DNA from: Floccularia luteovirens
Taxonomy: Eukaryota; Basidiomycota; Agaricomycetes; Agaricales; Squamanitaceae
Length of the DNA: 64,000 nt
Direction: 5' to 3'
Assembly (NCBI GenBank): GCA_009739215.1
Contig: VSJF01000007.1
Location: 1,674,001 to 1,738,000 of the forward strand
Shown here piece by piece: positions 35,504-50,825 of the stretch. Under the pieces are notes generated by a model. It made no database searches. It saw only the letters and a list, made by a program, of their open reading frames with translations, and was not told where the DNA came from. The first letter of the stretch is position 1. Every line of letters starts with the position of its first letter. The position numbers and the translations under genes are program-made.

Positions 35504-37057
35504 TTTGAGCCTCGCGTTTCCCCTCTTTGATTTATGAGCCTTTTAGATCTGATTGGCATCATGCGTCGCAAATTTTATGATTTTATTTTCTCTGGAGAAG
35601 TTATCTATCATATATGTGTGCATATAGTATTGAACTGTATATCTACATCACCTATTACTGGTTGGGAGGTTATTTCGATGTGGATTTATAAAATCTATGC
35701 TTGTGTGTTCAACTGTAACCTTCGTATGCATTTCTTGTTGTGTTAGTCCCGTGCAGGTGTGAAATTAGTGCCAGCCCTAAACTCGCCGCCTCAAAACTCG
35801 TTTTTTTTTTTCAAGTTGATTGAACTGTTTCCATGCCGCTTCTCGCGCTTTTTGAAACAACCACAATGAAAGATTGAGCCTCATCTATCCATCTGTTCTC
35901 TCGCAAGCTGTCTTCCAGCAAGTCATGTCCCTACTTATTTAGCGATGGCGTGCGTGGCGGAGCAGGATGAATTGTCACAGAAATAGTGAGTCATCTTGCA
36001 TTCTTTCAAGAACCTCGCATACAATGCGAAACGATGAAACTTTTATATTTCTCCTCGAGTGCTTTTGTCATACCTAGACTATTGCACGATGTGTATTTTT
36101 TTGTCATAGTTACACTGATCGGTTCTGCTTTTCTTGTGGTTCAACTTTTCTTGCTCATTACTCATTTTCAACTACTTTCCAGATCAAAGATCAATGCAGT
36201 CGATGAATCTTTCATTGAGCATTCATATGATTGTAGTGAGTTTCACTTTTCCTGTACTCATCATGTTTCTGTTTCGATACACAACGATGATCCTAAAATC
36301 ATTCAAACTAGAGTATCTGAGCGCTCTATATGGGCGCTGTGCTTTTACTATATTTTTTCTGAATCTCTACTCTGACATTTGTACTCTATTTCGGTACTGA
36401 TATCCAGTGTTTATAGGTTGATACAACATCCATGAAATCTCAATCAGATAGTTGAGGTCTGTTATTCTTTACCTACTATCTCCTGATGATACAAAAGGAA
36501 TTACCGCCTGATCCGGCCTTCTGGTCGGGGTTGACGACAATTCCATGGCTGTATTAATTATAATATTCTGACTCCCTCCTCCTCTACTACTCATCAAGCT
36601 CAGCGCTAACGGCTTTTTTTTCTTTCTTAAGTAGGCGATAAACACTCGAGCAACCAATCAGTGTGAGTATCCCTTTTACTCGCTTTCTTTTATATGATGT
36701 TTTATCACGACGGTCTTCGTACTTCCATGCCGAAAGTGCCCGCCACAGCTCAATTTCTTCGGGCAACCCCATCTGAACCTTACTTCCTCTATGTATCATT
36801 CAGTTCTGATGCTAACATCACACCTACTTTACAGTAACGAACTCAAGTGAACTGTATATGTGAGTTACATTTTGATTCACGTTACTATCGTGATGATACT
36901 TGTAAAAAAATAATCAACTAGAAGCTGTTTCTGAATCTAATGATTGCAAATATTTCTTCCTGATATTTTATTCCTTTATGAAGATTGATATAGTATATTG
37001 ACTATAACCTCATTACAGTCGCTCTATTCTTTGCAAATGAAATAAATTCTGCATGAT
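35504..37057. other. intergenic region with a possible short gene
   Basis: An ATG at 35945 begins 13 good codons (MACVAEQDELSQK) in front of a GTGAGT donor. No downstream acceptor gives a convincing in-frame continuation, so no gene is called. Frames at 35986-36375 (+) and 36587-36799 (-) show no recognisable domains. The rest is AT-rich. Confidence 0.4.
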
Positions 37058-39097
37058 CTATTCTGGAGTCCAATCAAAACTAAGATCAGATGTTTCTTCG
37101 TCTATTAAATCATCCATCAAACTATATGAGGTTAATTCCACCAGATCAACATGGTCGTTCAACCATGCCCATGAATCAAGATTAGTTATGGACGCTTTGT
37201 CAAGGCAAAGTCTAGATATGGGTTGTCCGATTGCCTCCCGTGCAACCACGACCTTGTGTAAGAGCGGTTTGCTAGCATTAGCATCGTCAAATATCGTTAT
37301 AGATTGAAGATGCGGCCAAATCTGCATGCCACCATCCGGCGGAGAGGGTATCCCATCAACGAAATAGCGTAGAATAGCATTAGAGTACATGTGTACAAGT
37401 GAAAGATGTTGAAGATGCGGAAATGCAACTGTGGGGTTTTGTTCGAGAGCAGTGATACCAGAGACATTAGCGAGAGTTAGTGAGTGCAGAACAGTGTATT
37501 TTTCGGTATTTCCATGGAAAAGGTCGACGACATGGTTTAATTCTTCAGAAGTCAAGTTTTTCAAACGGAGTGAATCTAGCATTGGTAGGGAAAACATCCC
37601 GATCAGATTTGAGAGGTCAGCAGGCATGGATGACTGGTCTTGAGACACAGAGATGTCTAGATTTCGTAGCATTGGAATCGAAATGCTCATCTGGTTTCGC
37701 CCCTGGCCAGGAGATATACATTGTAAAATTTCAGTGGGTCGGACTCTTGTCAAAACCAAGGTAACAAGAAATGAAAGACTTGCACAAACTTGCACCAGTC
37801 GATGATAGTCAGGCCACTCGATAGAGTGGAGTTCGAGCGTAGTCAAAGGTGCACTTCCAGGGAGTACTGTCAAAGCATGGTACAAACCCGCAGAACGGAC
37901 AGTCATCATTGGAAGTTCAGCTGATGCAGGTGGCTGCACGTGGGTGTGGTCTTGAGTGGTTGTATACTGGATGATGTAGTCTCTGGGATTTGGGGTAGAG
38001 AATAGACTCTCTTGAACAGATAGGGATTGTAGTAATGGACATGAAAAGAGCTGTATAAATGCGGATACATGTTGGGTTAACCACTCCGAGGTGAATACCT
38101 CAAATACTCGAAGGTTGGGAAGAAGGATTGGGGGCCGGTCCCCGCGGTTAACATCTTGGAGAACATTGGCAAATTTGACATGCACAGCAAGTCGTTCCAG
38201 GGAGGACTCCGGTCCACCTAGGACGTTGAATAGCTCGTTATATTCAGGCCAGGTTCCGTATCCTCGTATCTCCAGGTAGGTGATTCCGTGCAGAGGCAAT
38301 TTAAGATGTCGCAAGCTGACATTGTGGAAAAGAAGACGTGATAGCCTTGGGACATTCCCATCAAAAAAGGTGGGCATCTCTAAAGTCGGGTTTCTACTTG
38401 ATGCAATATGGGAAACATTGAGAGAAGTTAGCATAGGCACAGATACCCCCTGTAGGTAGGTTAAAATCTCGGTATTCGGAGTCGTGATATATAGTTTCTT
38501 CCAATGCCAGCTGTGCGGCAAAAGGTAGTCCATTATTGATTCAGTCAAACTTGGGCACCAGAAGCAACTGAATCGAATATTCAGCGGATACTCCTTGGAG
38601 CGTTGGAGGTAGACTGGAAGAGTTCGTAGGTGTCTGTTCACATTTGATTGTGAAATGTGCAACACACTCCATAACGAAGGTGCATCGAGAGCTGCCATTC
38701 GCCATTGCCGACATGTCTGGGTCACCACCTCCCGAAACGACTCATCTATTTCCTCTCCGTCGAAGTATCCGAGCTCAAAAATGGATGCTACAATTTCGTA
38801 TGGGATTCGCTCGAAAGGAGAGTGTCGGAATAACGACAACTTGGAAAGGTCGATATCAAGAATACGTAATTGTGCATTCCGACTAGCTTCTGCAGAAAAT
38901 TGCTCGAGAGGTTCACGTCTTGTGTGTGTTGTCTGGTCAAAGTAGTGCGATACAGGTGGACTGTAACATTGGTGCTCGATCAAAAACCACGTGGCTGAGT
39001 TTAGTGTAACAAACTTTACTCACATCGATCCACTAGCTGTACCAACACCGTGTAAAAGAGAAAATGGTGTTGCTTGCGGAGAATTATCGTCTTTCAT
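37058..39097 (-). CDS. F-box protein with leucine-rich-like repeats
   Basis: This is a predicted substrate-recognition subunit of an SCF ubiquitin ligase. A short first exon (39097-39025, MKDDNSPQATPF) splices over intron 38961-39024 to the long exon, replacing the in-exon ATG at 38983. An F-box-like motif lies near residues 65-105 (FERIPYEIVASIFELGYF, then QTCRQWRMAALDAPSLW). About 500 residues with irregular leucine-rich repeats follow (repeated hydrophobic pattern with LTSLNVSHI, LRNLDISVS, LHSLTLANVSGI and similar), and an acidic C-terminus. This family is strongly expanded in Agaricomycetes and substrates cannot be predicted. Confidence 0.87.
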
Positions 39098-39592
39098 GTT
39101 AGACGCACAGCGTTCTACGTGGTAGGAGGGTAAGGGATAACAGGTGCTGGTACATCAATCCCCGGCCGAGGTCTCCGGGCTGCCATGTATAGCGCTGCTA
39201 TAAATTAGCCTCGCCACGTGGCCTAAAAGATACTTACCCCGCACGGGATTACAGATATCACATTGACAACTGCCACCTTGCCGGTGGTGATATAGAATTG
39301 TGGCGCTGGAGCATACTGTATATGTGCTAACATCGATTGATATAAGCCACAGTAATCGGACGGAGATTAACGTGGTTGTACTTGCTGGATGTATGCATCC
39401 CATATCAAAACGTTGCGAGGGTCTACTGGGTCTGATACAACAGGCTGTCAACGTGAGATTGAAGTTAGCAGTATATCTCGAAATTTCGCAGAGAAGAGTG
39501 CAGATTGTGGATACACGCTGCGTAATCATGGACATTACAATGGAAAGTGTTTAAGTTAAATGGTAATGCGAGCTAGGCGCAGGTACTATTAA
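39098..39592. other. intergenic region
   Basis: It contains the F-box gene promoter and the 3' end of the Ecm11-domain gene. Overlapping frames on both strands (39155-39535, 39300-39554) mirror each other and are not supported as genes. Confidence 0.45.
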
Positions 39593-41254
39593 TCAACCCA
39601 AGACGCTTCCACTCTCCTTGATCAGTCTGTCTCTTGCTGTAGCAAGTATCTTTTCGCGCTCTTCGAGGGTTTCATTATGTGCCCGAAAGGTAGCATCGAA
39701 ATTAGAAAATAACTTGATTTTTGCTCTACAACATTAGTTAGAATGGAATTCTACGTGTAGTGTGATGGTTGATGTTATTGCGAGTAGAGACTTACGACAC
39801 ATGCGCCTGAACCTGTTGCTGTATCAAGTATTGAGAATACACAAGGAATAAGATAAACTTACGAATTGCATCAACTTGTTATACTTTACGACAAGTTCTA
39901 AAGAGCTGTTAGCACAGGATCATTATCAATCTGCTGTTTCAAAACCTTCTGCACCAGCAGTCCATTCATCTAGGGTACATTCAATCCATTTAGCAGCGGC
40001 GGAATCATACTTATCCATGTGTGCCTCGATATATGCGTCTGTATCACGATCTAAAAGTTTGTCAAGAGCTCCTGGGACGCGTTCGGCTGCAGCCTCATGG
40101 CTGCCCTGAGGTTGAAATGTGTATTGAGATGTATTGAGTGATGCAGATGGGGTATTCGGGTACGCGTGAGATTCTCGCGGAGCAGGTGTGGACGTAGAAC
40201 GGTGGTCGGGGTGGTAAGATAGATTGGTGGGTCCTGATATCCTTAGTAGAGGGTCCGGGAGTTCCTTGATTCTTTGGAAACCCAGCTAATTTTCGCTAGT
40301 CAGTTATCGAAATAAGAGGGGGCCTACGCATACATCATCATAGAGTTCCTCATTTTGTTCCGTCCTGAGTCGCTTATAAGGGCCTTCATGTGAGTCAGCG
40401 TGATCTTCGTCTGCATCATCGATTCTTGACCTGGGCCGCTTGAGGGACATCCGTCGTCCTTTTGCTATTTGGGCAGGGCCAAAAGAATTTGGGCGACGTC
40501 CAGGAGCCAATTCAACTAGAGTGCGACCTCTAGCGGAGATGGATCCTTCAGAATCAATCATAACGCGTTGCGGCCCTGAAAAGTTAGAGTTCGCTTGTAA
40601 GAGTTGAGTATTCTCTTTGTCACTGTCTGCTTGCCCCCTAATCTTCATACCGACTTGAGGTTTAAAAGAAGAAAAATCAAGGGTTGTAGTTGCGTCAGCA
40701 TTTGAGTTTGTTTCGGAACGTTCTTCAGGAGTGACCTTTCCGGGTAGAATAGGCATTTTGAATGGCATATTTGCATTATCTGAATCGGATGTCCAACGAG
40801 CCTGTATTGGTATCGGAGAGAAAACCCTTGACGAGAACGAGTTATCGCGGTTGAGCATTGTTCGTCGAAAACCAGCTTTTTCAGGCTGATTTAAGTTTGA
40901 GTGTGGATCTGCAGTATTAGATCGGTTGTCATCTGAATGATCTACTATGTTTTGACGCTGTTCTTGCATTGTTGTTTGTGGCTTTTTTTTGGAGAGCAAC
41001 CCAGAAATTGGAAGAAGTTCAGAATCAGTACGGGTCGGGTTTATGTCCCCTACCAAAGTAGGAGGGCCTGCGCTCTGTTTCTGGGATATGATATGTTGAT
41101 GTTCCCCAATAGCATGTAAAGAACTAGATGGATCAGCCAAGAACTTGGGTTTTGATAATGCGCTATCATTATCATTATTGGCAGTAAGAGCTCTTGATGA
41201 CGGTCTCGGTGGCCCTTGGACTGCGGTTGGAAAAAATGGTGTACGAGCGCTCAT
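39593..41254 (-). CDS. Ecm11-domain protein
   Basis: A long basic, Ser/Asn/Pro-rich N-terminus starts MSARTPFFPTAVQGPP at 41254, with NLS-like KRPRSR near 40440. After an intron, a Pro/His-rich section leads to a C-terminal helical domain with the pattern AAKWIECTLDEWTAGAE, ELVVKYNKLMQF, FRAHNETLEER and ESGSVLG. This spacing of aromatic and acidic residues matches the fungal Ecm11 domain. In yeast, Ecm11 partners Gmc2 in the synaptonemal complex. A role in meiotic chromosome structure is therefore a family-based inference. At least three small introns break the last 300 bases, and the exact 3' exons are approximate. The start is 270 bp from that of the divergent RIX7 gene. Confidence 0.65.
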
Positions 41255-41523
41255 ATTTGTGCGATATTATATAGCTTCAGAGCAGTGCAGGCTTCCTTTG
41301 TGGTAGTTGAATTGAAAGAGCATTAACTTTTAAGCGAAAGAATTGAATATATGCGTTCACGTGACAGAATTCCGATTATTTGATACGGGAGTTCTTGTCA
41401 AACAATCAAATTTTGGAATTTCAATGCTTGATATTTCAGATTGAATGCTTATGCTGAGTTTCTGGCTTATATCATAACAGAGGTCAATGGAGTCTGCTGT
41501 GCGTTATCAATCTCGTGAGGGCT
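41255..41523. promoter_or_regulatory. bidirectional promoter between the Ecm11-domain gene and RIX7
   Basis: This 269-bp gap separates two divergent start codons. It is AT-rich and contains CACGTG (41359), an E-box-like site of the kind bound by bHLH factors. Function is not demonstrated. Confidence 0.4.
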
Positions 41524-44152
<2,629 letters not shown>

Positions 44153-44369
44153 GACATAAGCAATACATTTAATCTAGTGTTTGGACCGTAGTAGTCGTTT
44201 TCTGGCATGAACAGGGCTTGACCAATGGGTCGTGTTTTACATTATTGCACAGGTGTATGAATACGAAATCTTCAATCTTACAAATGAAAATCAGCAAAAT
44301 CTCAATTTTAGACCACTGCACGGACTATTTCCCCGTGCATATGTAGAGAGTTGCATCTTTTTGAAAACG

Positions 44370-45897
44370 CTATAGATCACCAACTTTCTTGATACCCAGA
44401 ACCACTCTGTCATTTCGTTTCCAAAACTCTACCAAGATCTCTGCGAGACGTGTGGGATTATCCTTTATCAGGAAAAAAGATGTGTAATCATGGTGGACTA
44501 TCGAATCATTTGAACACCAACGCACCTCATGTAACATATGCCCAACCCCAGGGACAATAACCATTTGGAATTTTCCTTGCATTTGACCAATCATTAGTTC
44601 CTTGTCAAGACGTTCTGTCCCTGCAAGGACTAGCAATCTAGCTGCACGAGCTGCTAGAAATTTACTGGATAGGCCTGTGAACCAACCTATCATCCAATAT
44701 TGAGAGTACATCGATGAATTACAGATGAAATAGACGAACTTGACCAATATGGTGCTGTGGATCTCAGAGGTGTCCTCCATTGATAAGGAAATACAGCTTC
44801 AGCGTTATGTGAGATGATGGATGGAATAGAGATACGCGCAGATGTGACGTTGTGAATCGCATTGGTATTGACACTGAAAATGAAAAGAAAAATCAGGACA
44901 TATTAAAAATTTGACTGATCAACTTACTGCCACTGAATAGCATCTTCCATGCTATTAAAACCTTCTGGGCGTGCGTTGAGAAGGTTGTTCATGTAAGGCA
45001 AAGCTTCTATTGCAGTGCCTGTGTAAAATTCAAATTATTAGTATTACGGATCACAAGGTTGTATGTGAAATGTGGACCTTCCACGACATCGAGCACTGCG
45101 ACACCGGATACTCTGTAATGTTTCTCCAATAACATCGGACATGCTCTAACCATGACTGAACCCCCCATACTATGGCCAACAAGCTATAATACGACGGTTA
45201 GAGAGTATCATAACTTCTCTCGTAAACACGTACCAATAACGTTGGAGCTTTCTCCGGCTCTGGGAAAAGAACACTTAACACTTCAATGAGGTCAATTACT
45301 AGGATGTCTATTGATAAATTGTCGTCGCTATCCTTTGACTCGGTTTTTCCTTGAAAAACTAAGGATTTTGTAGAAATAAGTGAGAATATATAAATTCATA
45401 CCGTGTCGTCGAGCATCCAGAGCAAGGACTCCGCATTCACTTTTTGTCATCTCAGTAACCTCCTTCGCAAAACAGGCAAAGGTAAGGCCAGAATAACCCG
45501 CGCCATGATGGCATATCATCACGGTCCCATCTGCATAGGCGGGAGGCGTGTAATACACCCTGAAATCCATGTTGCGAGATGGAACTGCAACTTGCATAGC
45601 ATTAGCGAAAAACCCCACTGCAGACATCGGGGCAAAGTTAGGGTCTGGCTGTTTGGTCGATTTATGGCGTGAGTTCCGTGCGGGCCTTTAGGATCGTAGT
45701 CGATTAGGACGCAGATCTCACAAGTATTACGAGGGGTCCACTTGCATCGCTGGAGGTCCCATACCGCCTGGGAGCGCACCGATGGAATCTGCTTCCTCCT
45801 CAGCCTCGTCATCTTCATCCAACAATTGGTCGTCCTCAAGATTTGCTGGTAGTTTAGCAAAACGGGCAGAGAGTGTGGAGCGATAGAGATCAGACAT
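44370..45897 (-). CDS. PPE1: protein phosphatase methylesterase 1 (Ppe1/PME-1)
   Basis: A serine hydrolase that removes the methyl ester from the C-terminal Leu of PP2A catalytic subunit. Starting at MSDLYRSTLSARFAK (45897), an acidic segment (DEDDEAEEEADS) follows. A short intron (GTAATA...CTAAAG) leads to ARNSRHKSTKQPDP and the hydrolase core: MICHHGAGYSGLTF, VLALDARRHG, the nucleophile LVGHSMGGSVMV near 45175, LDVVEG, EGFNSMEDAIQW, then LLVLAGTERLDKELMIGQMQGKFQM and the catalytic His in VPGVGHMLHED. The C-terminus is VGDL. About eight introns are needed. The gene is head-to-head with the RING gene, 175 bp apart. Confidence 0.92.
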
Positions 45898-46072
45898 TGT
45901 ATTGAATACTCTAGTGTTTCAGGGTTATGGAATCTTAAGTAAAGGAATTTGTATCATTCCAAATGTGTTATTGCTATGAGGATGTTTGTTTGGCATAACA
46001 CTGAGCGATAAACAATCCATTTTTGAACTCAAATACGTTTCTTAACCACTGTTACAAAGATTCATCTCAAGT

Positions 46073-47083
46073 ATGCCAGGAGACACAACTGAGGGCCTCA
46101 GGTCAACTCCTGATGTCGCAAATATCCAACAATCGAACTCAGAACTTCCGGAACCGTCTTCTAGTACCTCGCGAGAACTTCACAGTAACATTAATTTACC
46201 CGCGCTCCCTTTACAAACAAGTTCTGGACTGACCTCTATAGGCCCAAGTCCTACACTAAATGACCCCTTGTGGTCAGACTCGACTACGCATCCTAGCAAC
46301 CTAGGACCACCTATTAATGATCCTCTTTCCACTACATCTACATCTAGACTTGTTAAAAGCGTAAACCATCTTTCTCCGTCCGTGGACTCAAAACAGAAAA
46401 AAAGGAAGAGAAGCGATCAAGCAACTCATCGTCGTAGCTCACGACCTTTTAAAACTGAGATACAGGAGCCAGAAGGTGGAGATCTTACCAAGCCGGACCC
46501 ATCGACTTCAACCACAACCACAACCACTGAAGCCACCAAGATAGAACTGATAGAATCTGCTAGTATCCCCGCTGAGGCAGTCATAAAAAAGGACAAAAAA
46601 GACCCTGTTCAAGGGGAAGACAGCCCTGTGAGACTTTTGGTCTTTATTAAACCATGGCCTTATGAGCTTGGTGCCTGACGTTCTCAACATCGCTATAACT
46701 GATTGATGAGATACTGTAGGGATTCTCCGAAAATCCAAAATTATCTACATCCGCCAGAGCTTCAAGTCCAGGGGAAGTAGAGCCGGAACCACTGTCAGAT
46801 TACATGTGCCCCATTTGTTTTTCCCCGCCCACCAACGCGACCCTCACACCTTGTGGCCATATCTGCTGTGGACAGTGTTTATTTACGGCTATTAAGTCGA
46901 CTGTACGACAAGGAGCGTTCATGATGGGTGAATCAAATGCTAGGTATGGCTAACTAATTATATGCCCCCCTATTTATTACTTAATCAACAAGGTGTCCCG
47001 TCTGCCGAGCATCAATCCCAGGCTGGGATGGTAGGGGTGGTGGCGTTATAGGGTTAGAAATACGAGCCGTTCTCAGCTTGTAA
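46073..47083 (+). CDS. RING-finger protein (C3HC4), putative E3 ubiquitin ligase
   Basis: Exons 46073-46627, 46720-46943 and 46993-47083 join in frame to about 289 residues. The N-terminal 200 residues are Ser/Thr/Pro-rich with basic KKRKRS and an RRSSRPFKTE stretch. The RING domain is near the C-terminus: CPICFSPPTNATLTPCGHICCGQC, then CPVCRA, with spacing C-x2-C-x11-C-x-H-x2-C-x2-C-x(n)-C-x2-C. The C-terminal 20 residues (PGWDGRGGGVIGLEIRAV) suit a short Rnf4/Slx8-like tail, so a SUMO-targeted ligase is possible. No clear SUMO-interacting motif is visible, however, so that is only a possibility. Confidence 0.83.
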
Positions 47084-48530
47084 TTTCAATATTAGTCCGG
47101 AATAAGATGTGGCCCCAAAGATATGCAACCATATGTCAATCCCGTCCATTTTTGAATTTTATCCTCATGATATTCTTTACATTCATAAGATACTTACAGC
47201 GTCCATGGTATAGCTCTCGCCATTAGCGCCGCGTAGATATGCTATATTACCTAAATAATTATGTTAGTTACTATGACCTGTTCGGCTCGCCAGCATAGCC
47301 TCAGGCGCTCTGCCAAATTTGACGGCTTGAGGGCTGGCTCCGACAGTCATGGCGAAATTTGATGGGTTGGGGCGGGCCCTGCATTCGGTTTCACGTCATG
47401 CATCAGGCCTTGCCATCAGGATTACGAAGCGTGATTTCCTTTTTTAGAAAGCGTGCGCGCTCGCTCGTAAAATTCTCTTCCTTTCTCTTGTTTGAGCTGT
47501 ATACTGTCCTCCCTACCTGTACTCTACACCCAAAAATTATCTGCCACTCTCTTAACATGCCATCATGAAAAAACAACACTTCTGACAAAGAAAATGACGA
47601 TCCTACCACCTCAAAAACTTCTTCCAGCCGAACAGGCCCTTAGTCGGGATCGCCCCCCGAGAGAAGTTTGAGTGTTCCAAAAAGGACTCCCGATGTGGCT
47701 GCACCTGTCCGCGTTGACTGGCCCATTCCAATTGGCGATTATTATAACCAAGAGCGTCTTGTCGATATCTTATGGGGAAATACGGTCTCTTCAGATCAAA
47801 CACATGGTTGGTATTTATGAATTGAAATAATCCCTTTAGGTCGAAGTCTCTCAAGTTCAAAGCTGGGCAGCGTCTCTCTACATAGCAATCCAAGCCAAGG
47901 ACAAGGTATTTGACTAATTAATTTTACGGTATTCATATTTAAATGAGGCCATTGAGATGGTAGGTCTTGTGGTGCGAGAAGACAATCCCACCAAGTCTCC
48001 CATAGCCAAGTCTCAAGTGTCTAGACTAACTCACGCATGCTATTTTGATCCTTCCTGATGTTTGATGGACAGGTATAGAAATCATTCAGATTTCTCAAAA
48101 TTCTAAAGAAGTCCCCTCTACCATGACCGTTCCAACTGAAAAGTGCACACTTACGAATGGCATAGACCTGAAATGGCGCTAGCGCTCCACACAATGCTCA
48201 AGAATCCGGGGTAATTTTTGTGAGGATAATAGGAGTTATCGAACATGCGGTTTTTTTTAGAATGATCGGAGGGCACAAGATTCAATTATGTATGTCGGTC
48301 AGCATAATAGGTCAGCATGTGCTTACGTGCAATACGCTGTCACCTCGGATCCGTGCCAAAATACCATAAGGTGCCTCTCATCCGTTCTCAGGCTGTGGAC
48401 GTAAGGAACGGGACTTGAATTTGTCTCGGCATGTGTACAAAAAGTACTCACTCCTGCATCAACAACGCTGGACAATACGGTCTTCCTGATCTTTACTTCT
48501 GCCCATCACAGTCAACTTCGGAGTTACACA
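47084..48530. other. intergenic region
   Basis: No supported gene. Small frames (47359-47568 +, 47403-47609 -, 47603-47893 -) overlap and carry no motif. A C/T-rich stretch near 48480-48500 precedes the next start. Confidence 0.5.
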
Positions 48531-50463
48531 ATGTCGACTCCATCACTGTCTAAAGCATTAGGTCTAGATATGAAGTTGGGTGCGGTGTTTGTTGGGAATA
48601 TCATTGCATCTATGTAAGTCCTACCTCGCTTTCTGTACAGACTGACCATCTTTGATACTGTGGCTCAGTATTTATGGCATTACTTGCCTACAGACATTCT
48701 TTTATTTTAAATCTGGGTTCAAGGATTCGCGAAACTTCAAAGCCATAGTGAGTTCCTTAAGTTATCGTTGTGTATGTCAAATTTAAAGCAAAGCATGGAC
48801 GGGCTTATTAGATGGCATTATTATGGTACACTCTGATAAAAACTGTGCTGAGTACTGAACTGAGGCTGATAGTACTATCAGGATACTCGATACCGCCCAT
48901 CTAGTCGTAGTAACTTATGTACTGTACACTTACATGATAACGGACTACGGCAATCCGTTAAGCCTGCTCTTCATACATTGGTATGCTTTTTGCTTCTTGA
49001 GTGCAATCGGTATTGATTCGTATGTCCAGGGGCATTCTCGTACGCTTTTTCTTATTTCTTACAAACCTGCCAAGTCTTATGATGAGTTCTTCACAAAGGT
49101 TCAACTTTACATCACGGTTAGTTTTTATACGGCATTCGTCCTATCGTAGACATTGAAAGGTTACCAGATTTTTAGTGATTTAATAATTCGGTGGTATGTA
49201 ATCACATTATTCCAGAAGTCATATAGCTAAACCCTATTGCAGTATATTCGCATTGCGAGTGTGGCGAGGTGAGTAGATGATGTGTTTACAATAATCACCT
49301 TCCCATCTCAATTTGGGTCATTTAGTTACGGGACATAACAAGATTCTTGGACTAGCTATTGTGAAGTCAACCTATCATCTCTTTTTGTCTATCATCTAAT
49401 TGTAAAATTAGCTCACTACATCGATTGCTCACTCTTGTGAAGTTTTTTTCCATGCTTTCTCGTTTTAATACTGTATTAAATGATTCCTTCCTCAGCATTT
49501 GGACTCGGTGAGAATCTAAAATGTTTTGCAAGCACCTTCTACTGACAAGTCGCTTCAGTGTATGCGTCTATTGCGTCAGTGAGGTGTCCTAGATTCCATC
49601 ACATTGAATTAACGTTCTATTCCAACAGATTCAAAGAACATAGCTACGCAAACCTTTCGAAGATCTCGGTATGTATTATGGTCCTGATTTTATCTCACTC
49701 CTTCGCTCACTGCTTAATCCTAGTACTTGATGTACAGCGCTCTTGCCAATGGCGTTGTTGCGGACGCTCTCATTGCTGCGGCTCTGTGTTTTACTTTATC
49801 CCGCAGCAGAACTGGCTTTAGAAAGTATGGTTTGTACATGAACTCTCCGTTGGAACCATCTGAATTTTTGCAGAACTGACTCACTCGTTAATACATTGAT
49901 TCTCTATGCTATCAACTCATGTGAGTATTCTATTTTCTCCATTCAACTGCTCACCCTAACAGGTTCATCAGGTCTTTTGACTACGTATGGGAATCAATCA
50001 TTATTTTATGGGAACTATTAACGCCTCGTTCTCTACAGGATTTGTGCAGCAGCTTGCTTCATTACATATGCAATCTGGCCAGCAGAATTTATTTTTATTG
50101 GAGTATATTTCTGCTTAAACAAAAGTATCTTTTCTGTTATGCCTTTGTTTTTTTTTGTCTGAACCGACGTTCTGCTAGTTTACTTCAACAGTCTACTCGG
50201 TACTCTAAATGGCCGAGATGCCCTGCGTGAAAAAGTGGGAGGGCTGTCAGACGTCCCAGTCGCTTTCTCCCATGCCACAGCCTCTAAGCAGATGACCATG
50301 AAGGACGAATACGCAATGCGCTCTGTTGGAATGGGGTCATCTGTGAGAAATGTGAATCATTTTAGTTATATGAATGTTTGATACTTACTGTGATCTTTCG
50401 TAGACCCTTGTTGTTCAGATAGATCGTCACACCGAAGTTAGGGATGATGACTTGAGTATTTAG
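48531..50463 (+). CDS. seven-TM-like membrane protein (DUF6534-type)
   Basis: The start is MSTPSLSKALGLDMKLGAVFVGNI. Exons joined by many short introns give repeated hydrophobic segments: FYGITCLQTFFYF, LDTAHLVVVTYVLYTYMI, SLLFIHWYAFCF, then the well-conserved second half DALIAAALCFTLSRSRTGF, TLILYAINS, AEFIFIGVYFCLN, and VYFNSLLGTLNGRDALREK with a polar tail ending DDDLSI at 50463. The order and spacing match the agaricomycete DUF6534 family, proteins of about 300-350 residues with seven or so membrane helices and no known function. It may be a receptor or transporter by topology only. Exact exon boundaries in the middle (49150-49900) are not resolved. Confidence 0.8.
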
Positions 50464-50825
50464 TGGATGTTATTATATTGTCTGTAATACATGTTGAAAC
50501 CACATCATTCCATGCGCGAGTCGCACGGTCAGCACTGTTTCTTTCGATTATGAGACAGATGTTGCAAAGTTATACCTTGTTACATTGTATTCCCCTGATG
50601 TACCTGCCTTGCGCAATTCATACATAAACCGATTCCAGGTTGGACCTTCCAGGTAGTTTCTTCCATACTAGTAAGTAGATTAAAATCATGGTGCAAAAAA
50701 GAATTGATACGGTAAATGCCGTAGATATGTTTCAATGATTTTGATTCAAATAAATACTAATAACAGCCCGCTGCAATTTCTCTTCATTGGAATTAGAACC
50801 GTGGAAACGTTCCATCTCAAGTCTG

